From Anabaena minutissima FACHB-250 (GTDB lineage Bacteria > Cyanobacteriota > Cyanobacteriia > Cyanobacteriales > Nostocaceae): a stretch of 64,000 bases of DNA. Position numbers and translations under genes: made by a program. The number at the start of each line of letters is the position of its first letter. Position 1 is the first letter of the stretch. Under the pieces are notes generated by a model. That model had not been told where the DNA came from. It worked only from the letters and a program-made list of their open reading frames with translations, and made no database searches. The stretch spans positions 1 to 64,000 of the forward strand of contig NZ_JACJRG010000013.1 in the NCBI RefSeq assembly GCF_014697125.1. Direction: 5' to 3'. Below, piece after piece: positions 42,909 through 52,492 of the stretch.

Positions 42909-43634
42909 CTGAAAAGCGTTGAACTCAAGGGTATTGAAAAATTTATTGGCCCTATAGCCGCACTTCTAGGCTTTGTTTACTTATTTCAATGGTACGTGTT
43001 TGGGGATTTGCGATCGCCTTCTGATCCCATCTTTGGCAATAATTTACCACCGTTGGTGATGGAAGGCGGTGATCCCTACGTTCGTGCTTTGATGCGAACC
43101 ATCTCAGCTAGTGAAGCCAATAGCAAACGTCCCTATTCTCTGTTGTATGGTGGACAGCAAATCACTGACCTAAGTAAGCATCCTGAAATATGCGTCACTA
43201 TTCCCGTCGGGCCAAACACAGGTAATTGTTCCACAGCTGCTGGCAGATATCAAATGATTAACACCACTTGGTATCATATTGCTCCTCGTTATCACCCCAA
43301 GCCAGGACAAATGATGTTTTGGTCTAATTATAGTTTTGAGCCACAATATCAAGATGTAGTAGTTTACCGTTGGTTGAATGATTCCAAAGTTTGGGGAATT
43401 GATATTTCTCAACGATTGCGTCAAGGTAAATTAAACGAAGTTTTGCGGCGACTCTCCCCCACTTGGACAAGCTTAGGCTATGGCATAGAAACAAACTCTA
43501 TTAGTAAGTCTTTGCCCAAGATTTATCAGAAAATGTTGCAAGAAGAATTAACAACAGCCAGTCAACCAGCCGCAGCCAACGCCGCTACTCCCAATCCCCA
43601 GAACCTTAAAGAGAAACAACCAAAACAGCAGTAA
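42909..43634 (+). CDS. Lysozyme-like (GH104/phage-muramidase type) exported protein, probable CTG start
   Basis: A muramidase-like protein. The catalytic-region pattern is ALMRTISASEANSKRPYSLL (Glu in SASEA) followed by GGQQITDLSKHPEICVTIP and NCSTAAGRYQMINTTWYHIA, as in phage-type lysozymes. A C-terminal linker has Gln/Pro. No ATG, GTG or TTG lies upstream before a stop at 42879. However, the frame extends 29 codons left of GTG 42996 and encodes a membrane anchor (FIGPIAALLGFVYLFQWY). AAGGAG at 42896-42901 then sits seven bases before CTG at 42909. I therefore place the start at CTG 42909; GTG 42996 (no ribosome site) is the alternative. It could also reflect a frameshift, since the +1-shifted frame just before reads LAKRVNLKGVKL and stops. 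Confidence 0.75.
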   Translation: MKSVELKGIEKFIGPIAALLGFVYLFQWYVFGDLRSPSDPIFGNNLPPLVMEGGDPYVRALMRTISASEANSKRPYSLLYGGQQITDLSKHPEICVTIPVGPNTGNCSTAAGRYQMINTTWYHIAPRYHPKPGQMMFWSNYSFEPQYQDVVVYRWLNDSKVWGIDISQRLRQGKLNEVLRRLSPTWTSLGYGIETNSISKSLPKIYQKMLQEELTTASQPAAANAATPNPQNLKEKQPKQQ

Positions 43635-43665
43635 CAGAGGGAATGGGGAGTAGATATTTATATTT

Positions 43666-44400
43666 TTATTTGCTGTAGTAAACTCTAGCGTTACCGAATC
43701 CGCGATCGCGAATAAAATTGTTCCATCGTTCAGCTTCAGTGCGCTGAATAAAAGGGCCTACTGCCACGTGTGGACCTAAAGGTTGTTTTCTTTCTGTCAC
43801 AAAACCGTATAATCCTGGAAACTGTCTAATCTGGTTGGCAATTGTCAATAACTCTTCGGACTTAGCAGGAATTGAGACATAATATCTAGATTTGATGCTG
43901 ACATTATTGTCATTACCAGGAGAATATGGTAATTCTTGCGCGTTATCAAAACCCGCAATTTTTGCACCATAAATACCCAGTGAATCTAATTCTCTAATTC
44001 GCTGTTGAGCATTAGATTGCTGATTAAATACTCCAGACTGAATTACAGAACGCCCATTATACTGTCGAATATATGCAGTAGGTTCAACGCGGCGTACTTG
44101 TTGCAGAGTCCAGTTGCTAGTATCCTCAACGTAAACTGAGTAACGTTGGAAACTTTGGTTGTACTGGGATTGTATCGGTTGATATTGATTAAATTCTAGA
44201 GGCTGATTTTGGGGGTAGTTTGGTGGTGGTGGTAAAGTTTCAAATACTGATTGAGCTAGCATCACTCCATCACTATTATTGATTCGCCCTTGTACATGAC
44301 TGCTATTAACAATCAGTGCCAGAAAACTACTTAAGTATAAAGATATGACAGGCAATGCAATATATTTGGCTGTTATTTGACTAGACATAGTAGTAATCAA
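43666..44400 (-). CDS. Periplasmic SPOR-like domain protein
   Basis: 244 residues. A signal/anchor covers about 12-37 (YIALPVISLYLSSFLALIVN). A Gln/Asn/Pro-rich linker (QNQPLEFNQYQPIQSQYNQS) follows, then a region RYSVYVEDTSNWTLQQVRRV...SVIQSGVFNQQSNAQQRIRE and a similar second one (VAVGPFIQRTEAERWNNFIR). These resemble SPOR repeats that bind denuded peptidoglycan at division sites. It is convergent with the muramidase gene, which also acts on the wall. ATG at 44388 (MSSQ) is an alternative start. Fold assignment is by pattern; weak to moderate. Confidence 0.65.
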   Translation of the reverse strand: MITTMSSQITAKYIALPVISLYLSSFLALIVNSSHVQGRINNSDGVMLAQSVFETLPPPPNYPQNQPLEFNQYQPIQSQYNQSFQRYSVYVEDTSNWTLQQVRRVEPTAYIRQYNGRSVIQSGVFNQQSNAQQRIRELDSLGIYGAKIAGFDNAQELPYSPGNDNNVSIKSRYYVSIPAKSEELLTIANQIRQFPGLYGFVTERKQPLGPHVAVGPFIQRTEAERWNNFIRDRGFGNARVYYSK

Positions 44401-44549
44401 AGGGGCAAGAATAGTTAAAGTTCGTTTGCCCTTGTGGTGGCATCACTATACTGCTTTAATACCTGTCCCCGCAACAAATCCGGCGATGAGAAACATTGCT
44501 CCAACTTTGTCAACAACCGCCACTGCCATAAATCCATTGCTGTACACCT

Positions 44550-44582
44550 TCAATAAAACCAACTGCCGACTAGACAGTTGGT
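44550..44582 (-). terminator. Terminator of the Gfo/Idh oxidoreductase gene
   Basis: On the minus strand ACCAACTG pairs exactly with CAGTTGGT (44575-44582 with 44558-44565, 9-base loop), and TTTTATTG follows. It begins 27 bases after the stop codon. Confidence 0.8.
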
Positions 44583-44608
44583 GAAGGCTCGATAAATCCA
44601 AAAAAACT

Positions 44609-45730
44609 TCAAGAATTGCCAGCAGGAGAAGCAGCATTAATTAGGTCTGGCTTCTCTTCAACAGGCGGATACTCAATAGTTTGCTCCGATGAAGGACGCT
44701 GATCACGCTCAAAAGTTGGTACTTGCACAGGTTGACCTGTGGCAATAGATTGATAGAGTGCTTCAATGATCCGCACATCAATTAATCCTTCGATGCCATT
44801 AGGTTCTGGTTCTTTATTTGATAAAATACAGTCTGAAAAATAGGTAAATTCAGCTGCTAGCTGATCATGAGGTGCATAAGTACGCTCTTCAGTTTCGCCA
44901 TCAATTGTGAGATATTTCTTGATTTCCCCTTGCCATGTGTAGGCAGGTTCTACAAATAAATCGCCTTGAGTTCCCACAACTTGATAATTAGAGACTTTTG
45001 CTGCTCCAAAGCTACAGGTAAATGTCGCTAGTCGCCCATTAGGAAAACGGAGGATGGCACTGGTCGCTTCTTCCACTTCACTGAAGCGTTGTTCTCCCTT
45101 ACTAGCGGCTACAGCAAAAACTTCGCTTGGTTCTTCTTGAAACAAATAGCGTGCAGCATTAATGCAGTAAATTCCAATATCGTAGAGTGTGCCACCACCT
45201 GTTATGTCTCGTAAACGGATGTTGCCCTGTTCTACTTGCTGAGTAAAAACTGAGTTGAAAACTCGTGGTTCACCAATTTGTTGCGATCGCACAATTTCGA
45301 CTGCCTGTAAATTAGCGGGTTCAAGGTGTAATCGGTAAGCAATCATCAACTTGACACCATTATCGTTCGCAGCTTTAATCATGGATTCGCACTCTTGTTC
45401 TGTCACAGCCATTGGCTTCTCACACAACACATGAATGGCTTGATTTGCTGCCCGCACAGTAAAATCGCAATGTAAGTGATTCGGTAGTGCAATGTAAACA
45501 GCATCAATTTCATCGCTTGCTAGACAGTCCTCGTACTCTTCATAAGAGTACGTATGCTCAACACCATACTGTTTGCTGAGTTGTTCAAGTTTTGTCGGGT
45601 CATCTGAAACCAGGGCAACTAATTCGGAGTTTTCAGTATGAGCAAATGCAGGTAAAGCAGCTTCTTGAGCAAACCAGCCCAAGCCAACCACAGCATAACG
45701 GATTTTGCGGTTTCCGTTTGTAGTTGTCAT
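44609..45730 (-). CDS. Gfo/Idh/MocA-family NAD(P)-dependent oxidoreductase
   Basis: 373 residues. The N-terminal Rossmann domain begins IRYAVVGLGWFAQEAALPAF (GxGxxA-type fingerprint). It continues with AVYIALPNHLHCDFTVRA and the conserved catalytic region HVLCEKPMAVTEQECE (lysine in EKP). DIGIYCINAARYLF and the C-terminal alpha/beta domain follow. It likely oxidises or reduces a sugar or its derivative; substrate unknown. The ATG at 45730 has AGAGG upstream, while the ORF extends 15 codons further without support. Clean terminator follows. Confidence 0.92.
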   Translation of the reverse strand: MTTTNGNRKIRYAVVGLGWFAQEAALPAFAHTENSELVALVSDDPTKLEQLSKQYGVEHTYSYEEYEDCLASDEIDAVYIALPNHLHCDFTVRAANQAIHVLCEKPMAVTEQECESMIKAANDNGVKLMIAYRLHLEPANLQAVEIVRSQQIGEPRVFNSVFTQQVEQGNIRLRDITGGGTLYDIGIYCINAARYLFQEEPSEVFAVAASKGEQRFSEVEEATSAILRFPNGRLATFTCSFGAAKVSNYQVVGTQGDLFVEPAYTWQGEIKKYLTIDGETEERTYAPHDQLAAEFTYFSDCILSNKEPEPNGIEGLIDVRIIEALYQSIATGQPVQVPTFERDQRPSSEQTIEYPPVEEKPDLINAASPAGNS

Positions 45731-45945
45731 TTTTAAACCTCTGAATGAAAAACTTGCATCAAAATCGCTTTTCAAGTTTCGTCAAGTTTTTCAGGTATTC
45801 CATCCTGCGAATGAAATAAACGATCATCATACTTAAGAAATATGAGGCTAAAAGTTACATTACATTGCTAAATGCTTTGAGATGAAGCTTGAATAATACC
45901 GTTCCCTTAAAATAAGATTAAGTAAAACAAGGGAGGAAAAATACT

Positions 45946-46221
45946 ATGTCAGTTAAACTTTTACCCGACCTTGGCGATTTAGTCGAAGGATTAGGAGTCA
46001 CAGGCATTGTAGGAATAATTCTTGTACCAGTATTTTTGCCCGTTATAGGTGGTTTTGGTAGGCCAATAGCTAAGGCGGTTATCAAAAGTGGAATCGCTTT
46101 TTATGAAAGAAATAAAGAGACTTTCACAGAATTGGGCGAAACCTGGGACGATATCATTGCCGAGGCAAAGGCTGAAGTTAGTGAAGAACGAATAAAATCG
46201 GCTGAACCTATTGAGCCTTAG
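45946..46221 (+). CDS. DUF5132-type small membrane protein
   Basis: 91 residues. A hydrophobic stretch GVTGIVGIILVPVFLPVIGG (about 17-36) is followed by KAVIKSGIAFYERNKETFTE and a charged, amphipathic C-terminus (DDIIAEAKAEVSEERIKSAE). The pattern matches small cyanobacterial proteins labelled DUF5132. The start ATG is preceded by GGGAGG (normal spacing). The 3' end overlaps cinA on the opposite strand by 14 bases. Function unknown. Confidence 0.72.
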   Translation: MSVKLLPDLGDLVEGLGVTGIVGIILVPVFLPVIGGFGRPIAKAVIKSGIAFYERNKETFTELGETWDDIIAEAKAEVSEERIKSAEPIEP

Positions 46222-47485
46222 GTTGAATTGTCAACAAACGCCGCCGTAATAAATCCAGTGCCGTACACGCACTCAAATGACGAATGAAAGAGCGATCGCC
46301 TAGCCCATCCCGCATTGTGCCAAACTGATATTTAAAACTTGTGACTTCATCATTTGGCCCTGCTAACCCGATATATACCAAACCCACTGGCTTAGTATCC
46401 GTTCCCCCTGCGGGGCCGGCAATTCCAGTAACACTTAACCCCCAAGTTGTGGAAAGGCGAGTTTTTACACCTATAGCCATTTGTTCAGCCACAATATCAC
46501 TGACTGCCCCAAATTGTGATAAATCATCTGGCTTAACTCCCAATAACCCCACTTTTACTGAGTTATCGTAGGATATTACACCACCCCAGAAGTAATCAGA
46601 ACTACCTGCGATCTCTGTCAACATTTGCCCAACACTTCCACCAGTACAGGATTCTGCAACTGATAGCGTTTCTCCTGCTGCCCGTAATAACTGACCAACT
46701 ACAGAAGCTAAGGTGTCGTCATTGACACCATAAAAATCTAATCCAGCAATTTCTTTAATTTGTTTTTCAATGGGTAAAATCAAAGCCTCGGCGGCTGCTT
46801 GTGAAGTAGCCTTTGCAGAGACACGTAGCCGCACTTCTCCCTTGCCTGCATAGGGGGCTACTGTAGGGTTAGGCATACTTAAATAAGCACTGACTTTTTC
46901 TGCTAAAGCCGATTCCCCAATCCCCCAAAACTTCAAACTCCGGCTGTAAATAGTTTCTTGACCCCAGCCTTGACTTTTCAAAAAGGGTACAGATGTTTCT
47001 TCCCACATCCGGTGCATTTCCCTAGGAACGCCAGGAAAGGTAAAAATTGTGATTTCAGGACGGGGTTGCCAAATAATACCCGGTGCTGTGCCACTGGGAT
47101 TAGGTAAAATGTCTGCACCTTGGGGAATTAAAGCTTGTTTGCGGTTGCTGGGGGTCATGACTCGCCCCCGTTGGGCAAATTTCTGTGTGATATCTTCAAT
47201 AATTTCTGGACGTTCTACCAAGGGAACACCAAAAAAATCAGCGATGGTTTCACAGGTAAGATCATCTGGTGTGGGGCCTAGTCCACCAGTGAAAATCAGA
47301 ATATTAGCTCTGGAAATAGCAATTTCAATAACTTGCTTGATGCGTTCTGGGTTATCCCCTACTACTGTTTGATAGTAATGAGGAATGCCTAATTGGGCTA
47401 GTTGTTGAGCTAGATACTGAGCATTTCCGTTGAGGATATCTCCCAGCAGGAGTTCAGTACCGACACAAATAATTTCTGCACTCAT
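46208..47485 (-). CDS. cinA: CinA family protein (nicotinamide-nucleotide amidase / competence-damage inducible)
   Basis: 425 residues with two domains. The N-terminal COG1058 domain has AEIICVGTELLLGDILNGNA, then ILIFTGGLGPTPDDLTCETI (MoeA/MogA-like) and FPGVPREMHRMWEE. The C-terminal NMN deamidase domain (about 260-415) has SVAESCTGGSVGQMLTEIAG followed by SSDYFWGGVISYDNSVKVGL, the catalytic-serine region, and SVTGIAGPAGGTDTKPVGLV. This recycles NMN and may clean nucleotide pools. ATG at 47485. The downstream end overlaps a DUF5132 gene. Length is standard. Confidence 0.95.
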   Translation of the reverse strand: MSAEIICVGTELLLGDILNGNAQYLAQQLAQLGIPHYYQTVVGDNPERIKQVIEIAISRANILIFTGGLGPTPDDLTCETIADFFGVPLVERPEIIEDITQKFAQRGRVMTPSNRKQALIPQGADILPNPSGTAPGIIWQPRPEITIFTFPGVPREMHRMWEETSVPFLKSQGWGQETIYSRSLKFWGIGESALAEKVSAYLSMPNPTVAPYAGKGEVRLRVSAKATSQAAAEALILPIEKQIKEIAGLDFYGVNDDTLASVVGQLLRAAGETLSVAESCTGGSVGQMLTEIAGSSDYFWGGVISYDNSVKVGLLGVKPDDLSQFGAVSDIVAEQMAIGVKTRLSTTWGLSVTGIAGPAGGTDTKPVGLVYIGLAGPNDEVTSFKYQFGTMRDGLGDRSFIRHLSACTALDLLRRRLLTIQPKAQ

Positions 47486-47501
47486 TTAATTGACTAATAA
47501 T

Positions 47502-48548
47502 TTATTTTTGCTGGGAGAATTTGCGGACTCGCCAAATAACGTAACTTAATAGCGAAGTTGCTGCACAGATGTAACCAATACTGCTGGGTACACCAGCGAC
47601 ACCTAACGCCAAACTCCCCACCCACAAGGTCAGAGAGTAAATGAATAATACTGACCAACGATGGGATAAACCAGCCTGTAAGAGTCGGTGATGTAGATGA
47701 CATTTATCTGCAACCCAAGGGCGTTTACCTCGTCGCAGACGTGCCAAAATCACTGCGGACATATCTACAATGGGGACTGCCAAAATCAAGTATGGCAAAA
47801 GAACGGCAGTGAAAGCGGGTATTTTGACTAAACCTATGACACCTACAGAGGCTAAGGTGAAGCCCATAAAATATGACCCCCCATCCCCCATAAAGATTTG
47901 AGCAGGGTTGAAGTTATAACGGAGAAATCCTAAAGCTGCGCCAGCTAAAGCCGCAGCAATTAAGGCTGCTGCTGGTTGGTGCATAAATAAAGACACCAAT
48001 AGCATGACTACAGCTGCAATACCAGAAACCCCGGCTGCTAAACCGTCTAATCCATCAATCCAGTTGATGGCGTTTACCATCCCGACTAACCAAACTACTG
48101 TGATGGGCAAACTCAGCCAGTTGAGGTCAACTATACCAACGGTAGGAACGGTAATAAAATCTATGCTGACACCTGCTTTCCATGCACCTGCGGCAACAAC
48201 AATTTGTATCAGCAGGCGTGTTAGAGGCGATAGACTTAATAAATCATCGGCTAAACCAATCAAAAAAAAGCCAAGACCACCTACAGTAACGCCCCATATT
48301 TGCCATTCTTTATCAGGGGGCAGATTGGCAAAGCCACCCAACCACCAAACAATCATTAAAGATAGCATTGTGCCTGCGAAGATAGAAACTCCTCCCAGGC
48401 GCACCATCGGACGGTCATGAATTTTGCGATCGCCAGGTTTATCTACACGCCCACTTCTAATACCAATATTTTTGACATCAGGTGTAGTCCAGAGTACGAC
48501 TACGGCGGCGACAAGAAAAGCGAGCAGATGATAAATCTGAGCAGGCAT
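47502..48548 (-). CDS. MraY/WecA-family polyprenyl-phosphate sugar-1-phosphate transferase
   Basis: A 348-residue membrane enzyme with about ten helices. It transfers a sugar-1-phosphate from a UDP-sugar to undecaprenyl phosphate, starting a polysaccharide. Motifs: DKPGDRKIHDRPMVRLGGVS near the N-terminus, LADDLLSLSP (first Asp pair), NAINWIDGLDGLAAGVSGIA (central Asp/Asn cluster), FMGDGGSYFMGF and KCHLHHRLLQAGLSHRWS. The sugar specificity is not readable. It precedes cinA on the same strand by 16 bases, suggesting cotranscription. Start ATG at 48548. Confidence 0.92.
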   Translation of the reverse strand: MPAQIYHLLAFLVAAVVVLWTTPDVKNIGIRSGRVDKPGDRKIHDRPMVRLGGVSIFAGTMLSLMIVWWLGGFANLPPDKEWQIWGVTVGGLGFFLIGLADDLLSLSPLTRLLIQIVVAAGAWKAGVSIDFITVPTVGIVDLNWLSLPITVVWLVGMVNAINWIDGLDGLAAGVSGIAAVVMLLVSLFMHQPAAALIAAALAGAALGFLRYNFNPAQIFMGDGGSYFMGFTLASVGVIGLVKIPAFTAVLLPYLILAVPIVDMSAVILARLRRGKRPWVADKCHLHHRLLQAGLSHRWSVLFIYSLTLWVGSLALGVAGVPSSIGYICAATSLLSYVIWRVRKFSQQK

Positions 48549-48681
48549 CTGTAATTTTTAAGAGTTTATTAACAAAAATTGGCTAAGGACGTTTCCTTCC
48601 TATTTTTACTACATTTGAGACCCCTATCCGCATAAGAATTATGGAGTAGGGATTGGGTATTAGGATTGATTAAACCTCTTA

Positions 48682-48742
48682 CCCTGTTCCCTGTTCCCTA
48701 CTCCCTACTCCCTACTCCCTACTCCCTACTCCCTACTCCCTA
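48682..48742. repeat. STRR of CTCCCTA heptamers at the glyA stop codon
   Basis: The tract of six or more CTCCCTA units (or CCCTACT) ends in the stop codon of glyA at 48740-48742. Confidence 0.85.
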
Positions 48743-50023
48743 CGCTAAGGCTGGTACAGGAATCTCTAAGTGTGGATATAAGGGGAAGCGATCGCACAAT
48801 GCGGCTACCCGGCGTTTACAATCTTGCGCTACGGCTTCTGATTCTGGGTTGAGCAGGCGATCGGCAATAATATTCCCAATTTCGGTAAATTCAGTTACTC
48901 CCATACCCCGTGTTGTCATGGCGGGAGAACCTAACCGTAAACCACTAGTCACAAATGGTGATTGGGGATCAAAGGGGACTGTATTTTTGTTGGTGGTAAT
49001 ATTTACCTGACTCATTAACTGATCTGCTTTCTTACCTGTCATATCAATAGAACGCAAATCAACGAGCATTAAATGGTTATCTGTACCATCAGATACCAGT
49101 TTTAATCCTCTGTTTTTTAGTTGAGTCGCTAAAGCACGGGCATTCTCAATTACTTGCCCGGAATAAGTTGTAAATTCTGGCTTTAAGGCTTCACCAAAAG
49201 CAACTGCTTTACCTGCAATTACGTGTTCTAGGGGGCCGCCTTGAGTTCCAGGAAACACGGATTTATCTAACTTTTTACCGAGTTCTGCATCACGGGTCAA
49301 AATTAAACCACCTCTGGGGCCGCGCAGGGTTTTATGGGTGGTGGTGGTGACGACATCACAGTAAGGAATCGGGTTTGGGTGTAAGCCACTGGCGACTAAA
49401 CCGGCAATGTGGGCAATATCAGCTAGTAAGTAAGCACCAACTTCATCTGCAATACTGCGGAATTTTTCAAAATCAATGATGCGAGGATAGGCAGAATAAC
49501 CACAAATCAAGAGCTTGGGACGTTCCCTCAACGCCAGCTCGCGAATTTGGTCGTAGTCTAGCTTTTCTGTTTGTTGACTTACGCCGTAGTGACGGACTTG
49601 AAACCATTTACCCGACACATTCACTGGTGAACCGTGGGTGAGATGTCCGCCGTGAGACAAATCCATTCCCATGATTGTGTCGCCTGGTTCTAACAATGTC
49701 AGGAAAACAGCAAAATTCGCCTGCGCGCCAGAGTGGGGTTGTACGTTAGCATGAGCCGCACCAAATAGCTGTTTGGCTCGGTCAATGGCTATTTGCTCGA
49801 TTTTGTCAATAAATTCACAACCGCCGTAGTAACGCTTGCCAGGCAAACCTTCGGCGTATTTATTTGTTAAGACTGAACCCTGAGCCGCTAAAACAGCCGC
49901 AGAGGTGAAGTTTTCACTGGCGATTAATTCCAAGTGATCGCGTTCACGTTGGAGTTCTTGATTAATTAATTCTGCGATCGCGGGATCGGAGGTAGCAAGT
50001 AAGTCTGAATTTGTCCTAGTCAC
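48740..50023 (-). CDS. glyA: Serine hydroxymethyltransferase
   Basis: GlyA converts serine and tetrahydrofolate to glycine and methylene-THF with pyridoxal phosphate; it also supports photorespiration in cyanobacteria. About 427 residues. The family N-terminus ends [11 protein letters not shown], then [40 protein letters not shown] and [14 protein letters not shown], where the lysine binds PLP. Start: GTG at 50023 (MTRTNSD...) fits the family; TTG at 50053 would add ten residues. An STRR abuts the stop codon. It is followed by a gap with no partner gene. Confidence 0.96.
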   Translation of the reverse strand: MTRTNSDLLATSDPAIAELINQELQRERDHLELIASENFTSAAVLAAQGSVLTNKYAEGLPGKRYYGGCEFIDKIEQIAIDRAKQLFGAAHANVQPHSGAQANFAVFLTLLEPGDTIMGMDLSHGGHLTHGSPVNVSGKWFQVRHYGVSQQTEKLDYDQIRELALRERPKLLICGYSAYPRIIDFEKFRSIADEVGAYLLADIAHIAGLVASGLHPNPIPYCDVVTTTTHKTLRGPRGGLILTRDAELGKKLDKSVFPGTQGGPLEHVIAGKAVAFGEALKPEFTTYSGQVIENARALATQLKNRGLKLVSDGTDNHLMLVDLRSIDMTGKKADQLMSQVNITTNKNTVPFDPQSPFVTSGLRLGSPAMTTRGMGVTEFTEIGNIIADRLLNPESEAVAQDCKRRVAALCDRFPLYPHLEIPVPALA

Positions 50024-50573
50024 TTCAACTATACCTAATGGAAGTTTGTACAAAAGCGGATTTGGTTTGCAGGCAGCTTCTACATTTAAGAATCAACAGT
50101 CAATATTTCTATGTTATTGATCTGCTATGCAAATACGATTCATCGCATCTGTATCATCTTTTATTATTAGCTACCAGCCAAGTTCCATAGATTAATCATC
50201 ATAAACCTCTTTACGAAAATATGAACTTTTATACTTTTGATTATTTGTAGCGATTCTTATACAGTGAAGGTTAAGTAATGATGATATTTCCAAGTGTTTA
50301 CCCAAGCGAGTTTAGGGGCTGTGGTAAAATCTTGGGTATCAATGCTTAGTACACCTAAATATTTAACATCTGCTTTTTATCCCTAGCATAATATTTAACT
50401 CGATGCTCAGTAGGGGAATAATATCCAAAAGAGTTTTTGCATCTGCTGTGAGATATACAGTATTGGGCTAAAAAGGGAACAGTGAAACTAAACTACCTTT
50501 GTTGAGCTAGTGTAGCTTGATTAAGCCTAGGAATAAACCTTGCAGCAGTAGAGTTTTAAAGGGGGGGTTTTAT
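50024..50573. other. Intergenic region upstream of glyA
   Basis: 550 bases without a convincing ORF. The glyA promoter should lie near 50030-50120. The right end leads to the small CxxC protein. No strong palindrome or RNA signal was found. Confidence 0.5.
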
Positions 50574-50771
50574 ATGTTGGTCATTTTAATGGATGAGCAA
50601 ATCCTAGCTCCTGAGCGAGTTTGCCAGTCTTGTTTGCTTGCTGATGGTAGTGGTCAACCCCGTTGGCGTAGGGGACAGCTATCTTGTGGTCAAGCTATTC
50701 GCAAACTCGCACAACAGTACCCCGAACAGTATGAATGTCTGATGGGCTTCCGCATTGCCCATATAGAATAG
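50574..50771 (+). CDS. Small conserved protein with CxxC
   Basis: A 65-residue protein with cysteines in VCQSCLLADGSGQPRWRRGQ (CxxC), LSCGQAIRKLAQQ and EQYECLMGF. The basic patch and cysteines suggest a small metal- or nucleic-acid-binding protein. ATG at 50574 has GGGGG upstream; a longer frame from 50517 has no ribosome site. It precedes the Tic20-like gene by 83 bases on the same strand. I do not recognise a named family. Function unknown. Confidence 0.65.
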   Translation: MLVILMDEQILAPERVCQSCLLADGSGQPRWRRGQLSCGQAIRKLAQQYPEQYECLMGFRIAHIE

Positions 50772-50853
50772 TCATACTTTTCTAGCAAGGCTGAGTAACT
50801 GCGTTATCCTAGGCTCAAGTAACTCTAAAAATTTAGCCAAAGGAGAATGCACA

Positions 50854-51333
50854 ATGGCCTGGCGCGGGACTACAACAATTGCCGATAGAATTTTTGCTTG
50901 TTTACCTTATCTTTTGCCCATAATTGATGGTCTAGTGTTCGGGAGTTTTTTGTTAAGACAATTTCCAGCACTACAAGTCCTTCTATTACCATTGCAACCA
51001 GTATTGATAGTTTACGGTAGCTTAGGACAATTGGGTCAACTGCTCGTTTTCTTCGCCTTATTCATATTCGTAGTCAGAAACGAGAAAATTAGTCATTTTA
51101 TTCGTTTCAACACCATGCAGGCAATTCTGCTGGACATTGTGATATTTTTGTGTACTATACTAGTGCGAATTTTAACGCAAATTCCTAATACTGGCTTTGC
51201 CATCGAGACAATAGCAAACACAATTTTTCTGGGGATCGTAGCAGCAGTAGTATATTCAGTTGCTCAGTCATTACTAGGACGTTATGCAGAAATTCCCGCT
51301 ATTTCTGACGCGGTGTATATGCAGGTACGCTAA
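50854..51333 (+). CDS. Tic20-like membrane protein
   Basis: 159 residues with four hydrophobic helices and the start RGTTTIADRIFACLPYLLPI then IDGLVFGSFLLRQF, as in cyanobacterial relatives of the plastid translocon protein Tic20. Later blocks are RNEKISHFIRFNTMQAILLD and FLGIVAAVVYSVAQSLLGRY, which carry the conserved HFIRFN motif. It presumably sits in the inner membrane. The bacterial function is not known. ATG at 50854 follows AAAGGAG at good spacing. Convergent with the FAH-family gene, with almost no gap. Confidence 0.88.
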   Translation: MAWRGTTTIADRIFACLPYLLPIIDGLVFGSFLLRQFPALQVLLLPLQPVLIVYGSLGQLGQLLVFFALFIFVVRNEKISHFIRFNTMQAILLDIVIFLCTILVRILTQIPNTGFAIETIANTIFLGIVAAVVYSVAQSLLGRYAEIPAISDAVYMQVR

Positions 51334-51336
51334 TAC

Positions 51337-52110
51337 TTAATGGGATGCCACTGTGTTTTCTAGGCGACCGATACCTTCGATTTCTACACGGACGCGATCG
51401 CCTACTTGCAATGGGCCAATACCTTCTGGTGTACCCGTTAACACTATATCTCCGGGTAGCAACGTCATAACCTGACTGATATAAGACACTAAAAAATCAG
51501 GAGGAAAAACCATCTGATCAATACGCGCAGATTGCACTGGATGAGAATCATCATTCACAAACGTCTGCAATTTAGCACCAGGATTTAGTTCTCGGACAAT
51601 CCAAGGCCCTAGAGGACAAAAAGAATCAAAACCTTTAGCTCGCGTCCATTGACCATCCTTTTGTTGTAAATCCCTTGCTGTCACATCATTGGCGATTGTA
51701 TAACCCCAAATTTTAGTTTGGGCTTCCTCTTGCGTGCAGTTACAAGCGCGATCGCCAATTACTAATGCTAATTCACCTTCATAGTCTACTCGTTGCGACT
51801 GAGGAGGATACTTAATTGCTGTCTCCGAGGGAATAATCGATGTTGGTGGTTTAAGAAAAATTAATGGCTCAACGGGTACTAAAGTTCCCATTTCTGCCGC
51901 ATGATCTGCGTAATTCTTGCCTACCGCCACAATCTTCGAGGGAGCGCAAGGTGCAAGAATTTGGTAATTGTCTGCTTCTAAAACTAACTCTGTGGGTTGT
52001 CCGTGTAGCCAAGGTGGAGCATCCAACACCTGCACGTTCAGGGATAGTTGTAATAACCCATAGTAAATCTTTCCTTCTTGATTTTGAACTCGCACATAGC
52101 GTTGGGCCAT
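51337..52110 (-). CDS. Fumarylacetoacetate hydrolase (FAH) family protein
   Basis: 257 residues of the FAH superfamily, which hydrolyses or decarboxylates diketo acids with a divalent metal. The metal-site acidic residues lie in QRVDYEGELALVIGDRA, GYTIANDVTARDLQQ and GFDSFCPLGPWIV. The C-terminal loop reads LLPGDIVLTGTPEGIGPLQV and GDRVRVEIEGIGRLEN. Substrate may be oxaloacetate, acylpyruvate or a related acid. The ATG at 52110 is chosen; ORF extension to 52122 (TTG) adds four codons. Convergent with the Tic20-like gene. Confidence 0.9.
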   Translation of the reverse strand: MAQRYVRVQNQEGKIYYGLLQLSLNVQVLDAPPWLHGQPTELVLEADNYQILAPCAPSKIVAVGKNYADHAAEMGTLVPVEPLIFLKPPTSIIPSETAIKYPPQSQRVDYEGELALVIGDRACNCTQEEAQTKIWGYTIANDVTARDLQQKDGQWTRAKGFDSFCPLGPWIVRELNPGAKLQTFVNDDSHPVQSARIDQMVFPPDFLVSYISQVMTLLPGDIVLTGTPEGIGPLQVGDRVRVEIEGIGRLENTVASH

Positions 52111-52153
52111 AACCTTGATCAATATCCTCTTGTCTAAAGTTAAAAGTAAAAAT

Positions 52154-52193
52154 TGGGAAATGGGGACTGGGGATTGGGGACTAGGGACTGGGG
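52154..52193. repeat. Short STRR of GGGGACT heptamers
   Basis: GGGGACT, GGGGATT and AGGGACT units repeat upstream of the FAH gene. Confidence 0.75.
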
Positions 52194-52492
52194 AAAAATT
52201 TCTACCTTTTTTACCCTACATGCCTAAAACCTTACTTCTTAAAAGCCTCCAACTATCGCAGTTACAAACAAAAAATGAAATAAGCAAATTAAATTCTCTT
52301 ACCTATCACCTGTCACCTGTCAATTCTCATCAACAAGGTCAATTTTGGCAGATGGGGCTGATGATTAAAATAGAAAACTGGTAAGATTATAGTTCCTTGT
52401 TGCTTCAGATGTTCATTGATACTAGTAACTTTAACAGAGTGATTGTATAAATTAGCATTAGCAGCCAGATGTCCAAAAGGAGAATTACATCC

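Noticed and set aside
44446..44637. 63-codon minus-strand frame overlapping the Gfo/Idh gene end
   Set aside because: A good terminator (44550-44582) lies inside it and the upstream gene ends in it, so it is unlikely to be translated.
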